Shown here in pieces: positions 11,646 through 22,433 of a stretch of DNA of 61,498 bases. The position numbers and the translations under genes are program-made. Under the pieces are notes generated by a model, which saw nothing but the letters and a program-made list of their open reading frames with translations, did no database searches and was not told the DNA's origin. The DNA lies in NCBI GenBank assembly GCA_015680685.1, contig MNCI01034772.1, positions 93,351-154,848 on the forward strand, given 5' to 3'. The stretch's first letter is position 1. The number at the start of each line of letters is the position of its first letter. The DNA is from Gnetum montanum. Lineage: Eukaryota > Streptophyta > Gnetopsida > Gnetales > Gnetaceae.

Positions 11646-12125
11646 GAGCCAAAAATCCATGGAACTGGGAGAGAAACATGGTTTGGATGTCACGTGTCTT
11701 GGGGCCCACATGGTGCAGAAGTAAATGTGCCATACTACTGTGTAGTGCTATGCTGTAGATGTAATATTGAGCATGAAACATACTATGTTGTGATGATACT
11801 ATTCAAGATGCATGTGCCAAAATCCATGGAACTACCATGTTTGTTACAAAAGATGCCAACAATGAATGCAAAATGGAGCCCGTGCTACAGGACTACGTCT
11901 TCCCTACTCTTGCGAGTAGGGTTAAGTGTAGGAAAAACCTTGGGGATAATCAGTGGGATGCAAAACAAAGAAAACTTGTTGATCCTATCTATTGAAGAGA
12001 TGTTGGGATTGGAGTGACCATTGTCAACAAGTTCTAGAGCCAACTGGAGATGTCCTTATGGTCCCATGCGATTGTTATGCTACTTACGCTGCCTAGTGTA
12101 TTGGCATAGCATAAACACTCCCACA

Positions 12126-12943
12126 CTACGTTGTGCTACGCTGTGTAGCGTAGTGTAGCATAGCCAGTAGTCCTGAGAGAAATATTTTCTGAAAGCTAAG
12201 AGTACTTGTCTGGGGCCTGGCTAGGCAAGCAACTTCTGCAATTGACAACCCTGCCTTCCATGTTGAAAGGTCCTGGAACCTATGGAGTTCATCCTTGGGA
12301 CTCTTTCGTGCTTTGTGTCCTTGCTACACTATGCTACGTTGTGTAGTGTAGCACAACGTAGCAGCCAATGTGACATGAATTCCTATTTTGATCTATGATG
12401 CTTTGTTAAGAAAATTTGCTTGAAACCCAAAGGAAAAGTGGAATAGGCAGTCTTGGAGGTCGGAGTAGGACCAAGTGCAATTCTTTTGCTGGAACCACTT
12501 GGTAGAGGACCTTCATGTGTTTTGTCCCTACTACGTTGTGCTACACTGCATAGCGTAGCACCCAGTTTGGCTTGGATTCTGACTCAACTTGCAAATGTTT
12601 TATCATCGGATGTCAGTCATGTCCTGGCATGGTAGTAGAGCATGCATTTTTGATAGTTAAAGCATGGGTAAATATGCTTACTTTGTCAAAGTAATCTAAG
12701 TAGGAGTATCGTCACAGTAAATCCTTGCTACGTTGTCCTACACTGTGTAGCGTAGCACAGTGTAGCACTCAAATTGAGATGATTTCTGATAAAAATTACC
12801 ACATTTTGTTGCGTCATGTTGCTCATGCTTTAAGGATGAAGTGGGGTAGATGTCCTGGAGGGCTGAGTTGTTTTCAATCTACATCTTTGGTGCCTAATCA
12901 GTCTTCTCAAGGTTTGCTACACTATGCAGCATAGTGTAGCGTG
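12126..12943. repeat. Five GCTACGC/GCGTAGC hairpins at about 200-bp spacing
   Basis: Imperfect palindromes built from TACGC, TATGC, GTAGC and GCGTA words lie at 12,126-12,164, 12,323-12,362, 12,529-12,559, 12,725-12,766 and 12,914-12,943. Their centres are about 197, 202, 202 and 182 bp apart. Some flanking words recur too (TCCTGG, CTTGC), so this is probably an old tandem repeat whose hairpins diverged less than the rest. Confidence 0.7.
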
Positions 12944-13344
12944 GCAGGTTCTTGCAGTTAGAAAACTTGCCAAATTGTTTAGTCCATCCTAAGCACTTTT
13001 GGAAGTTCCTGGCATGGTCCTCGGGTAGACCATCAGCTAGGTCAAGTGTCAAGCTGGGCTAGCTAGAGGATGTAGCAAGCTTGTCAGCTCGGGAGATAGA
13101 AAATTTGCTAGACTGTATAGTCTACCTCTAGTACCTCTTTCATGCAAACTAACCTTGTGACTGGGTGTTACGTTGACTTTGTTGCAGAGGGTGGCAGGTA
13201 GGCTTAGAGGAAACTTTGTAGGCATTAGGACTTTTGGGGTGCCATGTTATCTACATGGTCCAATGTGACATCATGCTTGTAGGGATCCTTGCCCAAATTC
13301 TAGGGCTACTGAATCATGAGAGTCCTAAAATTTAAGGTGTTTCA

Positions 13345-13362
13345 ATGGCCCCTCTTTATTGA
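13345..13362 (-). promoter_or_regulatory. Polypurine tract of E1
   Basis: Read on the minus strand: AATAAAGAGGGGCCAT directly before the LTR start TGAAACACC. E3 has the matching AAAGAGGGGCCAA before its 3' LTR. This is the usual plus-strand priming site. Confidence 0.8.
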
Positions 13363-14769
13363 CATCTGGAGGATCTACCCGAGAGATGTCAACAAAGAAT
13401 ACAAAACACCATGAGGAACAAGATCCCAACATCCCTCTTCGGTGCTCACTTGAATGAGACTTTGCTATATTTGAGAGTGCTTTGAGGATGATGCAAGATA
13501 GGGGGCAAGGGATGGATTTGAGGGAACAAGTTCAGGGAAGAAAGGATGTAGAATGCAACGCCACGATAACTATTTCCATAGTGTGATCCCTTGTCAAAAT
13601 GCTTATGAGAGAATCAGCATGCATGGGTATCCTTCTTTCATGGATTCCAACCTCTCACCAAAGTGCTAAGAGATGGTTGATCCATAGCTAAAATATTTGT
13701 GAATTAGGTATCGTGCCATTTGTTTCAGGGACTTGTGCTTGCTTCTTCTTTTTTTGAGATTTTTTGCTCTTTTGTTGCACACCCATGTTTGCTTGTGGAC
13801 AACCTTGTTGTTGTCGTAGGATAGGTGTTTCCTCCCCAAGATGAGTTGTGTTACATCCATGTGGGGCTTTGTCCTGCCTACAGATGCTTCCCATGGGGCG
13901 AGTTCCATCACGTCCATCATGGACTTGGGGGTTAGGCATGTGAAAGGGGTGTTTTGTGCATTCAAAAAGCTTGTAAATGGGATGTGAGAGACTGCAAGTA
14001 GGGAATGGGGATTAAGTAGGCTGAAAGAAAGAGTAGGGTATGCACTTTCAAGTAGCTAGGCTAATTGAAGCAAGTACTTTGGAGTAATGTAGTGCCTTCC
14101 TCTCATGGTGAAACACATCCCTGAATGAGATCATCTTGTCTTTTATCTTGTAAACATAACAAAGAGAAAACCAAAAAAAAGCAACCATTGAGTGAAGTGA
14201 GGGCAAATTCCTGTTTGCTCTGGAAATTACCAAAGTGGAAAGTGTTGTGTCTGAAGTGTGCGATGTCCAAAGTAGGAAGGCCAACATAGGTTTTGACAAT
14301 GACAGGCTGGAAATGTTAGCGCTAAAGATGCTAGGAGCAGTGGTGATGTAGGTGCTCAGGATTCCCCACCCAAGGTAAACATCATGCGATCTAACTACAA
14401 GGTGAGAAACTTAACAGCTGAATGCCTTTTAGACTCTGATAGTGGTGAGGGTTGGAGGACAACGATATTGTGGCAAGGCCACAATAATGCTAGTACTCCA
14501 GTAGCAGGTGTTGATAGTAAGAGCTACTAGCGAGCTAATTGGTTGTGGTAGCGGTAGCTCCAAAAGTTCAGCAAGATGTCGAATGAAATCTTCGGAGGAT
14601 CAGCAAGATGCTAGGGGTGATGACACTACATGTGTTCCAAAGGGTTTTTTCTTAATGATGTGAACTTCATTCTGAACCTGCAACATTCCACCCCATGTTG
14701 TCCAGGAGTTTTGGAAGTTTGCACGCTTGCTTATTCATAGTGTCTCTTGTGTGAGTTGGGAGGTTTTTG
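13363..14769 (-). other. E1 noncoding 3' region between integrase and LTR
   Basis: No frame recognised. It corresponds to 57,051-58,043 in E3. It contains purine-rich stretches and a few short direct words but no identifiable gene, so it is taken as 3' untranslated sequence. Confidence 0.6.
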
Positions 14770-15125
14770 ACTGCAAACCCAGTTTAAGGTCTTGGGAGAC
14801 CATCATATGTGCTAGTTTAAGGTCCCAACAGACCGATGTACTAGTTTTAGGTCCTAGCAGACCGTTGTGCTAGTTTATCATCATAGCAGATGGTGGATGG
14901 CCAATTTCAGATCATAGTGGACCATGCTGTGGGTGCCAATTTTATGTCATTGCCCAAAGACATGTTGTGCCAGTTTAACATGATAGTGGATGAGTTGTGC
15001 TAGTTCATAGTCATAGCAGACTATCTGTGCCAATTTTATATCGTAGCAGACTATCTGTGCCAGTTTTACATCGTAGCAAACTATTTGTGCCAGTTTTATG
15101 TCGTAGCAGACATTTGTCTTACCTT
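14770..15125 (-). repeat. Post-integrase tandem array of E1
   Basis: About ten degenerate copies, 30-45 bp each, of a unit like GTGCCAGTTTTACATCGTAGCAGAC. The older-looking copies read AGTTTAAGGTCNNNNNAGACC, a short inverted GGTC/GACC pair. E3 has the same array in the same place (56,755-57,050), starting right after the pol stop codon. Confidence 0.8.
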
Positions 15126-15152
15126 GCTTTGCATTCAATGTGATCCTTTGCA

Positions 15153-18100
15153 TTAAATGTTGTATGGCTTGAGGTACAAGTGGTTGATGGGATTTGCAAA
15201 CTTGTTACCATCCATGTCCACCAGTTTAAATGCCCCATTCTCATAGGCTTTTGTGACTATGAAAGGGCCTTCCTAGTTGGCTGAGAATTTGCTAACTGGC
15301 TCATGAATGGCCTTGAGGACCAAATCTCCCTTTATGATTAATCGTTGATGTAAGTCGTAATGATGCTTTCGCCACCGTTTATCCTGGTACCATTTGATGT
15401 GACCAAGTGTTTGGGCATGCTCCTCTTAATGATCCTTAACTTGTTGTTTGAGAGGATCATCTGAAGTGATGGAACCTACAATTCAAGAGATAACACCGCT
15501 TTAGATCCATAAATGAGACTAGATGGAGTCTTACTTGTAGCGGTTCTACATGTCATACAGTAAGCCCACAATACGTAGAGGATTTGCTCATGCCATCACC
15601 TCTTGCTATTGCTAAGCATCTTTTTGAGAAGGTTGATGATGACCTTGTTGGTTGTCTCTACTTGACCATTCGCTTGTGAGTAGTATGAAGAGGAAAAAGA
15701 ATGTTTGATGCCAATATTTTCATAGAAGGTTTTAGTCTCTGCACTACTGAATTATGGCTCGTTGTTAGTAACAATGGTCATGGGCAAGCCAAACCATGTT
15801 ACTATGTTATCCAAAATGTATTGGCAAACTTGTTGAGACATAGTCTTTCTAAGGCGAAGAGCTTCTACCCACTTTCTAAAGTATTCGGTGGTGGTAATGA
15901 TGGAACTATGCCCTGAAGAAGACTTAGGTGTAATGGGTCCTATGATATCTAGTCCCCAACATTGGAAAGGCCATGTGATCTGTGTAGGATGTAATTCAGT
16001 AAGTGACACATGTATAAGGTTTGCATGACATTAACATACATCAGACATCCTAACTTTGGCAAGGTAATCTCGTTCTATGCAAGGCTAGTAGCAACCTAAG
16101 AATTTGATTTTTGTTACCATAGTCCTAGGGGCTATGTGTCTCCCACATAGTCCCTCATGGACTTCGTCAACAATTTTTTTTACTTCTCCCCCACTAACAC
16201 AAGCTAGCAATATTCCATTGTAAGAGTGTTTACATAGAGTGTTGTCTCCTATTAGGACATACTGTCATGCCCGCTTGTGTCTTGCATCCTTTTGAGTAGA
16301 TGTCAAGCCGTGTGGGGGTTCCCCATGTTGGAGGTAAGCTTTCATTTTGGTGTACCACTCTTGGGTATCTGTTGCACTTACAAATGCAATGTGTGATGCT
16401 TGAGTAATAGGATCGGTGCATTCTATTATCGAAGTAGGAAAGGTAGCAAACATGTGTGATGGCATATTTAATGCTAATGTAGCTAGGGAATCAGCTACAG
16501 TGTTTTCATTACAAGGCACATGTTGGATGTCCAACATTGTAAACTACTTTAATAGATTCTTGGCTAAATTGTAATAACATTGTAACTGTGAAGCCTTGCA
16601 AGCATAAGCTTTAGTGATCTAGTTAACAACTAGTTGCAAGTCACCCCGAATTACCAAATGTTGGATCCTCAATGCTTGAGCTACTAGAAGGCCCCTAAGG
16701 AGTCCTTCATATTCAACTACATTGTTGGTGCAAAGGAATGCAAAATGATACGTGAAGGATCAAATTTCCTTGGAGGGAAATGTAAGGACAGCGACTACGC
16801 TACCACCTCATGTAGTTAAGGTATCGTCAAAATGTAAAATAGCCTCAAAATATGATGGTATAGGACTTATGCTATTGACATGCTCATCCGGGAACTTAGG
16901 CTCTATTACTGCTTGATCATAAATGGGTGAAGTCGTGAGCTTTGTGGCTACTGCTTGACCCTTTGTTAATGATTGTGCCACATAGTGTAGATTGAATTTT
17001 GTTGTCATAGCTTTCCATTAGGCTATTCTACTGCTCTTGTATAAGTTGGTTGTGATAGCCCGAAGTATGTTACTTTTGCATATCATGTTAACTTTACTGT
17101 GAAACAAGTAATGCCTCCACTTTTTAAGTGCAAATACTAAGGTAAGATAGTTTTTCTCTACCTCATTGTACTTCGCTTCATGTGCTATCAATGTGTGAAT
17201 CAAGTAGTAGACTAGGAGTTTAGACCCATCATGTCTCTTTTGACATAGTAGTGCAGCAATGGATGTGTCAAAGGTGGAAAGGTAGATGTAGAAAGGCCTA
17301 TTCCTCTATGGAGGGTAAATAGTGGGAAGGTGCAAAAACTCTTTCTTTAGGTTATCAAAGGCTTGTTGACATTGATCTGTCCACTCGATGTTGATCCCCT
17401 TCTTAAGCAGGTCTTGCATGGGATGTAGTTTGTCTGTCAACCTCGCGATAAATCTTCTAATAAACTATACTCTACCTTGCAACCCGCAGAACTCTTTAAG
17501 ATGTGTAGGTAGTTCTAGGTTGACAATGACCCTCATCTTATTGAGGTCCACGCGTATCTCCATTACCAACAATACAAAGCCTAACATGTGTCCGGCTTTT
17601 ACTTTGAAAACACATTTTCTTGGGTTGAGGCACAGGTTGTGCCTATGAAAACGTTGGAGGACTACATTTAGATCGTTGGGATGATCAGTAGCTTCCTTAG
17701 ACTTAACCGCTATGTCATCAATGTAGTCATTCAACCTTTCTAAGAGGTAAGCTAAAGATGTATGTCATTGCTCATTGATACGTTGCTCCAACGTTTCATA
17801 GCCCAAAGGGCATCATTGTGTAGCAAAAAGTCCCCAAAGGGGTCATAAAGGTAGTTGCCAACTGGTGCTCTAGGTTTATGCAAATCTAATTGTAGCTTGA
17901 AAACCCATCCATAAAGGACAGTAAGGCATCACCAGCTGTAGTATCAATAAGTTGATCGATACTAGGCAGCGGGAAGTCATCCTTAATTATTGCCCTATTT
18001 AAATATTGAAAGTCTGTACAAATTTGTAAACTCCCAATTTTCTTAGGTATGACTACAATGTTTGAGACCCAATCTGAGTACTCGACTGCCTGAATGAAAC

Positions 18101-18584
18101 CAGCTTGATAGAGTTTGGTGATTTCATTGCGTACAGCCAAGGTAATCTCTAGTTTAACTTTGTGGGCTTTTTGTTTAACCGCTTTGACATGTGGGTCTAA
18201 GATAATATTGTGTTGTATGAGTGACGGGTCCAAGCCCGGCATGTCTTTGTATGACCACGCAAACACTTTGACATTGTCATTAAGGACTTTCAAGATATTT
18301 TTTTGCACTTGTGACTCTAGTAGGGAGCTGACTTTTAATATTTTTGCCTCACCTCTAGACATGGTTACAGGGATTTCAATAAGGGATTCCTCGGATACAT
18401 CACCAGCCTCTATGTCTAAGGCCTGGACCAGATGTTCAAGCTAGTCTAGAGATGTTTCTAGGGACACTAGAGTGTCATGAGTGGATGATTCCAAGTCTAC
18501 TGATTCTAAGCTTAAGTGTCTTGTAAGCCTACCATGAGGTCCTATTAGGACAAGGGGCCTATGGAGATCGCCCTATAGAGCCAT
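15153..18584 (-). pseudogene. E1 pol: RT, RNase H, aRNase H, integrase
   Basis: The reading frame starts at ATG 18,584 (MAL*GDLHRPLVL) and ends at TAA 15,153. Order: RT at about 18,200-17,470 (MPGLDPSLIQHNI; FPLPSIDQLIDTTAG; FMDGF with the first catalytic Asp; YIDDIAVKS with the Asp pair), native RNase H at about 17,300-17,030 (NYLTLVFALKKWRHYLF), archaeal-type RNase H at about 16,900-16,480 (HFDDT, NENTVADSLATLALN) and integrase at about 16,260-15,250. The integrase keeps GLDIIGPI, but its second site reads VTNN where E3 has VIDN, so a catalytic Asp is Asn here. There is one frameshift between 17,886 and 17,734 and many TAG stops. A splice-acceptor-like TTTCACAG lies 13 nt before the ATG. 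Confidence 0.85.
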
Positions 18585-18596
18585 TTTCGAAGCACT

Positions 18597-18610
18597 CCTG
18601 TGAAATCATC
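18597..18610 (-). other. Splice-acceptor-like site before E1 pol
   Basis: The minus strand reads TTTGATGATTTCACAG|GAG with the AG at 18,599-18,598, and the pol ATG follows after 13 nt. E2 and E3 have AG acceptors 12 nt before their pol ATG. Confidence 0.55.
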
Positions 18611-18689
18611 AAACAAGAAAGAGTCAAGTGGTATATGTTTAATAGAGTAACATGCAATAAAATGTACACAAGGTAATCATGTGATGCAA

Positions 18690-18900
18690 CATAATTGCCA
18701 ATTTAAGGTCATGGTAGACTGCAACAATGCAAAATTATATTTTAATATTTCTAGTTTAAGGTCGTAGTAGACTGTCAACATGTAAACTTTGATGCTAAAA
18801 ATTGCTAGTTTAAGGTCATAGGGAACCGTTAATAGGTTTTAAATGTAAAGAAGATGTTAGAGTTGCTAGTTTAAGGTCGTAGAAAACTGCAATAATGTTA
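18690..18900 (+). repeat. TTTAAGGTC repeats between pol and antisense promoter (E1)
   Basis: Four copies of a word like CTAGTTTAAGGTCNTAGNNGACTGC about 55-65 bp apart. It is the same word as in the post-integrase array and lies in the gap between the two divergent genes. Confidence 0.75.
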
Positions 18901-19109
18901 TAATGTAAGAAAATGAAGTGAAAAAAAGAAAGAAAAAAACTTTTAATGCCCCTACATGCTACGCTGTAGCTGCGTGCTATGTTATAAGGAATTGGAATGT
19001 CCCCTACTACGCTATAGTCGACAGGGGCATTGCGTGTCACACTTGAAATGTGGAACGTTCCACGTTACACGTGGGAGATGAAAGTAACAGGTGTTTTTCT
19101 TCCTTAGGC

Positions 19110-19117
19110 TATAAATA
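19110..19117 (+). promoter_or_regulatory. TATA box of E1 antisense gene
   Basis: GGCTATAAATAGGGG on the plus strand. The E2 and E3 copies of the same gene have GGCCATAAATA at the matching position. It faces away from pol, so the interval between them is a divergent promoter region. Confidence 0.65.
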
Positions 19118-19219
19118 GGGGGTTACCCCATGGTAATCTGGTTCCTTTCACTATCAGAGCTTACACCCTACACCTAGAGCGTAGTGCTGTTGAATTGACA
19201 GACAACGTAGCGGTCATAG

Positions 19220-19383
19220 CATAGCAGTTGATACAACCGATACACCTAAGTTTGTGAGCAAGCAATGTCATGAAAGAGTGAGTACTGGCATTAGGGGCTA
19301 ACCAACCTAGGCAAAGGGGAGTGCACCCTACGATGCCTTCCCAAGAAGTGCATTGAGGAGCGGCAGGAGGCTCCATTCACTTG
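19220..19383 (+). pseudogene. E1 antisense gene, 5' UTR and exon 1
   Basis: The last part of this segment translates in the same phase as exon 1 of E2 and E3: IEERQEAPFT ends at GTAAGTCAC, aligned with VETREVTPPN in E2 and VAARKSTPVT in E3, and all three then reach a GTAAGT donor. Upstream in this phase a TAG occurs and the MAPK start seen in E2 and E3 was not found, so the start codon is lost or not recognised. Exon 2 of this copy is missing, removed at the E2 junction. Exons 3-8 continue at 33,055. Confidence 0.6.
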
Positions 19384-19680
19384 GTAAGTCACTATGCTAC
19401 CCTCATTTTTGTTGAGTAATTTATCAAGTTACATTGCCATTACCATATCTATTTTGGTTGTCACAGTCATCACTATGGCTATGCTGCATCTATGGTTGTT
19501 GCTTTTTGTCACCATTTTGGCCCCTATGCCATGGCTGTTGCCACTCTAGCCACAGTGGCTATGGCAGTTGCTACGTTGTGACTATGGACAACATCACCCT
19601 GACCACTATTTTTGGAAATGGCTGTTGCACTATTACCAAGTTTGGATGGTTTTGGATGGCATAGCACATGCCCAGTGTAG
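19384..19680 (+). other. Start of intron 1 of E1 antisense gene, cut by E2
   Basis: Begins with a good donor (GTAAGTCAC) and contains repeated ATGGCTGTTGC-like words, also seen in intron 1 of E3. It ends abruptly where E2's RNase H coding sequence starts (19,680, give or take 5). Confidence 0.6.
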
Positions 19681-21825
19681 CCAAGTGGCAAAAAAATGTG
19701 GTGGCATGTTTAATGCCAGTGTGGCTAGTGCATCGGCTATAGTGTTTTCATTATGCAACACGTGTTGGACGTCGATCGTTGTGAATTGTTTCAGAATATC
19801 TTTAGCCATATCGCAGTAGGGCTGTAGATGCACAGCTTTGCAGGCATAGACCCCTATGATTTGATTGATGAAGAGCATCAAATCACCTCGGATTGCTAGG
19901 TGTTGAACATTGAATGCCCTGGCTATTAACAATCCCCTAAGGAGCCCCTCATACTCTGCCACATTGTTCATACAAGGGAAAGCCAGGTGGTAAGCCAATG
20001 GATGAACATCCTCAGGGGAGAGTGTAATGATAGTGGAAGCACTGCCACCTCTGGTAGTCGAAGCCCCATCAAAATACAATGTGGCTTCAGGGCCTGTTGG
20101 TACAGGGCTTAAACTATGTACATGCTCATCCAAAAATTCTGGCTCTATCGTAGCTTGATCGTTAATAGGTGATGTTGCAAGCTGGTCAGTTATAGCTTGA
20201 CCTTTAGTGGACGATTGGCCAACATAATGTAAGTCGAATTCGGCTGTGATAGCTTTCTAATGAGGTATCCTACTACTCTCATACAAGTTGTTTGAGATAG
20301 CTCATAGAACATTATTTTTGCAAATTATGTTGACCTGGCTACGGAAAAGATAGTGTCTACATTTCTTGAGTGCGAAAACCAATGCCAAATAGTTACACTC
20401 CACTTCATTGTACCTTGTTTCGTACGCAAATAGAGCATGACTTAGATAATAGATAGGGGATTCTGACCCGTCATTCCTTCTTTGGCAAAGTAACATAGCT
20501 ATAGACACGTTTGAGCTTGCCAGATAAATATAAAAAGGCTGATCCCTTTGTGGCGGAAAAACTGTTGGTAAGTGTTGCAGCTCCTTCTTCAAGTTGTCAA
20601 ATGCACGTTGCCAGTCATTGATCCATTCAAAATTAATGCCCTTCCTAAGGAGACGTTTCATAGGATGTAATTTATCTATTAACTTCAAAATGAACCGCCT
20701 GATAAATTGTAGTCTTCCTTACAACCCACATAGTTCCTTGAGGTTTGTAGGTGATGTTAAATTGACGATGGCTTTAACCTTGTCAGGGTCGACTCGGATA
20801 CCAGTCTCTGAGACCACAAACCCCAACATGCATCTGGTTTTGACTCCAAATATGTATTTCTTTGGGTTGAGTCATAGGTCATGCTTGAGACATCGTTTAA
20901 GAACTAACTCTATATCTTCTTAATGATCTTCTGACTTTATAGACTTGACAGCTATGTCATCTACATAGTCGCTCACTCTCCCTAAGAGGTAATCACTAAA
21001 GATGTATGTCATGGCTCATTGATACATTGATCCAACATTTTTTAGCCTGAAAGACATCATAGTGTAATAGAAAGTCCCCTAGGGTGTCATGAATGTTGTG
21101 GTCAATTGATGCTCTAGGTTAATACAAATTTGATTATAACCTAAAAAACCATCCATAAAGGATAGAAGCGTGTGACCAGCTGTTGTATCAATCAGTTGGT
21201 CGATACTCGGTAACAGGAAATTGTCCTTAATCATGGCCTTGTTCAAATCCCGGAAGTCTATGAAGATGCGTATTCCTCCCGTTTTCTTATATACAACTAC
21301 AATGTTTGACACCCAGTTCGAGTAATCGACCACACGAATAAAACCAACTTGATATAGCTTAGTGATTTCATTACGCACTGCTAGCACGATTTCTGGCTTA
21401 ATATTTCGTGCCTTCTGTCTAATTGCTTTGATGTGTGGGTCTAAAACTATGTTATGCTGTATTAATCTTGGGTCTAATCCTGGCATGTCTTCGTACGACC
21501 ACGCAAATATAGCAGCATTATCTTGGAGCACTTGCATTATGCCACTCTGCATTTATTGGTCCAAGAGGGAACTAACCCTAAGTGCTTTACTTTTGCCTTT
21601 GTGCATAACCACAGGGACCTCGTTGAGAGGGTTCTCGGTCACATCACTAGCTTCCAAGTCTAGAGTTCGGGCCAGATGTTCTAGCGAGTCTAGGGATATT
21701 TTCGATGTTGCTATGGTTGCATCAAAAAGGGAATGGTCTATTCATATTAGCATGTGATTGAGCTGTCTAATGGTTTCCCCATATGGGCTTGTTAAGGCTA
21801 GGGGTGCGAATAAAGCTACGTCCAT
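19681..21825 (-). pseudogene. E2 pol, truncated: RT, RNase H, part of aRNase H
   Basis: Starts at ATG 21,825 (MDVALFAPLALTSPYG) and stays in one frame to the breakpoint, broken only by stops. RT shows MPGLDPRLIQHNI, RIFIDFRDLNKA, FPLPSIDQLIDTTAGH and FMDGF. The YIDDI region has decayed. Native RNase H: ETRYNEVECNYLALVFALKK. Archaeal-type RNase H: LYFDGASTTRGGSAS, NNVAEYEGLLRGLLIA, RGDLMLFINQI, NENTIADALATLALN, the least decayed of the three copies. The frame breaks off after MPPHFFAT. Integrase is absent. Confidence 0.85.
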
Positions 21826-21837
21826 TTGCAAATTGCC

Positions 21838-22338
21838 CTACAAAACCACCAAAAATGAAAGTTGTTACATTTTTTTCTACTGATATATTGAAAAGATAAG
21901 AGTTTATTTTTATTTTTTATTTTTTGTGTTAGAGTTGCATATTAGAGAAGCTTCCAGTTTAAGGTCTTAGTGGACCATTACAAATATGCATAGTTTGTGA
22001 GAAAATGGCGAACCAGGCTCTCCAGATGCTAGCGTGTAACTTCTGTAAAGTAAGATGAAAGACGTAATGTGGTGTGTCTAGTGTGCCAAAATAATGAATT
22101 TAAATTTTTGTACAGACCATAGTTAATGCGGCCGAATTATGAGGTGATAAGCTATGCATCAGTTTAGGGTCATTTCGGGCCGCGATTCATACGATATCTA
22201 CGAAATTAATGCCCCAATATTCATATTTCATGTCATACTGACACTAGAGTTTCAAGAAAGTTCTGCATCAATCGGGCATAAAATTAGTTAGTTTCAAACA
22301 TTTTGTTTATAAACGAGTGGTTCATGCTCAAAACAGGC
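21838..22338. repeat. Divergent spacer of E2 with two TTTAAGGTC-type words
   Basis: Separates pol (minus) from the antisense gene (plus). A splice-acceptor-like TTTTGTAG|GG ends it on the pol side (AG at 21,839-21,838, 12 nt before the ATG). Contains CAGTTTAAGGTCTTAGTGGACC near 21,956 and CAGTTTAGGGTCATTTCGGGCC near 22,160. The rest is unremarkable. Confidence 0.6.
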
Positions 22339-22346
22339 CATAAATA
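22339..22346 (+). promoter_or_regulatory. TATA box of E2 antisense gene
   Basis: GGCCATAAATATC lies 88 nt before the ATG at 22,434. E3 has GGCCATAAATAGGGG before the same gene. Confidence 0.65.
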
Positions 22347-22433
22347 TCATGAATTTGAATCTAGCTATAGCAGAAAGGAAGTGGAAGCGAGGCGTAAATA
22401 GATGATTTTGTGAAGATTTTTTCAATTGCAACT

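Larger units (their letters stand above)
11041..13344 (-). repeat. E1 3' LTR
   Basis: In element orientation the LTR starts TGAAACACC (13,344 downward) and ends with ...GGTCGCTACA (11,041). The lower boundary is fixed by comparison with the E1 5' LTR: both share TGTAGNGACC onward, while the flanks (PBS side versus 11,040) differ. The upper boundary abuts a polypurine tract. It is 2,304 bp, about 650 bp longer than the E3 LTRs, partly through a decayed repeat of about 200 bp carrying hairpins (12,126-12,943). Confidence 0.85.

Noticed and set aside
14770-15125. CRISPR-like array
   Set aside because: Repeats and spacers are both degenerate, unit length varies, and the setting is a plant retroelement. 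It is a simple tandem array.
18115-18444. Plus-strand open frames over RT (also 21,362-21,757 and 20,594-20,923)
   Set aside because: They are mirror frames of conserved RT coding sequence, with no promoter, start context or protein signature of their own.
15153-21825. A tandem duplication of pol within one element
   Set aside because: The two RT copies are clearly diverged. Between them lie a promoter, exon 1 and an intron start of the antisense gene, and the LTRs of the two sides belong to different copies. Nesting plus deletion fits better.
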